Shown: in pieces, positions 62,246 to 64,000 of the stretch
Layout of the letters: every line of letters starts with the position of its first letter
Position numbering within the stretch: the stretch's first letter is position 1
Source: Duncaniella sp.
GTDB lineage: Bacteria > Bacteroidota > Bacteroidia > Bacteroidales > Muribaculaceae
DNA: 64,000 bases
NCBI GenBank assembly: GCA_029056055.1
Contig: JAIDCC010000098.1
Location: 20,321-84,320 of the forward strand
Direction: 5' to 3'
Translations under genes and position numbers: made by a program
The notes under the pieces: model-generated
The model's input: the letters and a program-made list of their open reading frames with translations, nothing else
Told to the model about the DNA's origin: nothing
Database searches by the model: none

Positions 62246-62456
62246 AGGTTTGGCAACGTAGCTTTCACGAACATATCATTCGTGAGCAACATGCGTTTGA
62301 AAACATCATGAACTACGTCGATACTAACGCTGAAAATTGGAACATGGATTGTTTTTTAATCAGTAAGTGAGAAAATAAAAGAACAAGTTTTATTGTTCAA
62401 GAATTTTTCATCACATATATCGTTTTATTTTTAGAACATACTGAAACTTTTTAATA

Positions 62457-64000
62457 ATGGATAAACTCAAAATGTCATCCCGCGATGCTGTTGAGAGTAA
62501 TGTGGCGAAGATTGCCGCGTTGTTTCCCCACTGCGTCACGGAATGTAAACCCAAGTTAATCGGGGGGGGGAGTAATTCGCTGACTATCAGGATAGATTGG
62601 GATAAATTGCGAGCTGAGCTCGACCCCGACCTCATCCTCGAGGGTGAAGAACGCTATCAGTTCACATGGCCCGACAAACGCGAGGCGTCGCGTCTCGCCA
62701 ATACCCCGACCGACAAGACCCTTCGCCCGGATGTCGATGCATCAAAAGATTTCTGGAACACAGAAAATCTCTACATCGAAGGAGATAACCTTGACGTGCT
62801 GAAAGTTCTCCGCGAGAACTATCTCGGCAAAATCAAGATGATTTACATTGACCCGCCTTACAACACCGGCAATGACTTTGTCTACAGTGACAAGTTTGCA
62901 ATGAGTAGTGAGGAGTGGTGTGAGCAGAGTGGAGCTTTCGACGAGGATGGCAACCAAGTTGTCGACCCCATGCAGCGCAACACCGAAAGCAACGGTCGTT
63001 TCCACACCGACTGGCTCAATATGATATACCCTCGTCTGAAAGTGGCCCGCGAGTTGCTCACCAACGATGGTGTTATATTCATTTCAATGGACGATAATGA
63101 AGCCAAAAATCTTAAGGCAGTCTGCGATGAAATTTTTGGGATTCAAAACTTCCTTGCTCAGGTTGTTTGGGAACGTTCTTTTTCTCCAATAAACTTAATG
63201 AAACACTTTTCGCCATCACATGATTATATTCTTGTGTATGCTAAAAATCAAGAAGTTGCAAAGTGTTTTGGCATTCCACGTTCAGAAGAAGCAGATAATC
63301 GCTACTCCAATCCAGACAATGATCCTCGTGGGCCATGGATGTCAAGCGATATTTCAGTAGGCCCTGCAATTGATGCGAATATTTATCCTATAACTACGCC
63401 CTCCGGGCGAATAGTAGAGCCTCCAGCTGCGCGCAGCTGGAGTCTCTCGCGGAACGCGTTCCGCGAGAGACTCCAAGACAATCGTATTTGGTTCGGCCCA
63501 AACGGCGATGGAGTGCCTCGCATAAAACGTTTTCGTTCAGAACTTCGTAAGACAGGTATTACTCCAATGACTATTTGGAAATATACCGAAGTTGACCACT
63601 CTCAAGCTGCTACTCAAAAGTTGGCAAAACTTTTTGATGGAAAAAAATACTTCGACTATCCTAAGCCGGTTGAACTTCTGAAACGCTGTCTCGCTCTTTA
63701 TACTGCACCTGAGGACTGCATCGTTCTTGACTTCTTTAGTGGTAGTGGCACATTCGCACAGGCAGTAATGGAGCTTAACGCGGCCGATGGTGGAACACGA
63801 AAATATATCTTGGTGCAAGCACCAGAGAAGATGGAAAATCCTGCAAATGTAGAATTGACCTTTGAAACAATCCCTCAATTTGCTGAAGAACGCATCCGTC
63901 GTGCCGGGGAGCAAATTTGTAGGGAGGGTGTTGCAGAACTACCCTTAATGAAGGCCTCTGAGAATTGCATATTTTGGCCCAAAATTAGATTTTTTAGTTT
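62457..64000 (+). CDS. mod: Beta-class DNA methyltransferase, type III Mod-like; 3' end beyond the window
   Basis: Hand translation from ATG 62457 is open to the window end; MIYIDPPYNTGNDF (DPPY) precedes LDFFSGSGTFAQAVMELN (FxGxG). Missing from the ORF track because no stop lies in the window. Confidence 0.9.
   Translation, partial: MDKLKMSSRDAVESNVAKIAALFPHCVTECKPKLIGGGSNSLTIRIDWDKLRAELDPDLILEGEERYQFTWPDKREASRLANTPTDKTLRPDVDASKDFWNTENLYIEGDNLDVLKVLRENYLGKIKMIYIDPPYNTGNDFVYSDKFAMSSEEWCEQSGAFDEDGNQVVDPMQRNTESNGRFHTDWLNMIYPRLKVARELLTNDGVIFISMDDNEAKNLKAVCDEIFGIQNFLAQVVWERSFSPINLMKHFSPSHDYILVYAKNQEVAKCFGIPRSEEADNRYSNPDNDPRGPWMSSDISVGPAIDANIYPITTPSGRIVEPPAARSWSLSRNAFRERLQDNRIWFGPNGDGVPRIKRFRSELRKTGITPMTIWKYTEVDHSQAATQKLAKLFDGKKYFDYPKPVELLKRCLALYTAPEDCIVLDFFSGSGTFAQAVMELNAADGGTRKYILVQAPEKMENPANVELTFETIPQFAEERIRRAGEQICREGVAELPLMKASENCIFWPKIRFFS
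62562..62570 (+). repeat. Homopolymeric G9 tract in the 5' part of mod
   Basis: ...TTA ATC GGG GGG GGG AGT AAT..., in frame as Gly-Gly-Gly. Confidence 0.95.
63421..63442. repeat. 22-bp perfect palindrome in mod coding sequence
   Basis: CTCCAGCTGCGCGCAGCTGGAG. Confidence 0.95.
63438..63475. repeat. 38-bp perfect palindrome in mod coding sequence
   Basis: TGGAGTCTCTCGCGGAACGCGTTCCGCGAGAGACTCCA. Confidence 0.95.

Larger units (their letters stand above)
61804..62370 (+). mobile_element. REP-associated tyrosine transposase (RAYT, HUH/Y1 family)
   Basis: TGLYFVTICTHEKRHLFG, YVVMPNHIHMVL (HUH), VWQRSFHEHIIREQHAFENIMNYVDTNAENW. Confidence 0.88.

Noticed and set aside
62371-62456. Hairpin GAACAAGTTTTATTGTTC before mod as a strong terminator
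   Set aside because: Only a 6-bp AT-rich stem; could be weak attenuation but not enough evidence to call
1-64000. CRISPR array, rRNA operon, or further tRNAs
   Set aside because: No regularly spaced direct repeats and no rRNA-like sequence noticed; only tRNA-Ser(GGA) could be folded by eye

Overview
This window looks like chromosomal DNA from a Bacteroidales, probably Muribaculaceae-like, bacterium. The taxon is inferred from gene content and TAnnTTTG-type promoters. Positions 1-7.3 kb are the right end of a prophage: fibre/structural genes, an amidase-centred lysis cassette and a tyrosine integrase, abutting a tRNA-Ser(GGA). About 7.7-61.3 kb is mostly ordinary chromosome: RSH protein, MATE, OPT, lysA, lysC, rnz, galK, galM, mltG, a tolC/hlyD/ABC export operon, clpC, nadE, cls, a peptidoglycan-salvage-like cluster, a GH51, a sigma-54 regulator, serine palmitoyltransferase, an aspartate decarboxylase/transporter pair, glnN, dapL, dapF and an ADP-ribosylglycohydrolase. 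From 61.3 kb to the right edge lies the most unusual DNA. It contains a 30-bp perfect palindrome, a truncated ORF resembling the N-terminus of a PLD/SNF2-type helicase, a RAYT-type HUH transposase ORF carrying REP-like palindromes in its own coding sequence, and a beta-class (type III Mod-like) DNA methyltransferase. That methyltransferase is absent from the ORF track because it runs off the window. It carries an in-frame G9 tract, where a change of one G either way gives an immediate stop (phasevarion candidate), and a 38-bp perfect palindrome in coding sequence. All family assignments come from motif recognition by eye. No database search was run.
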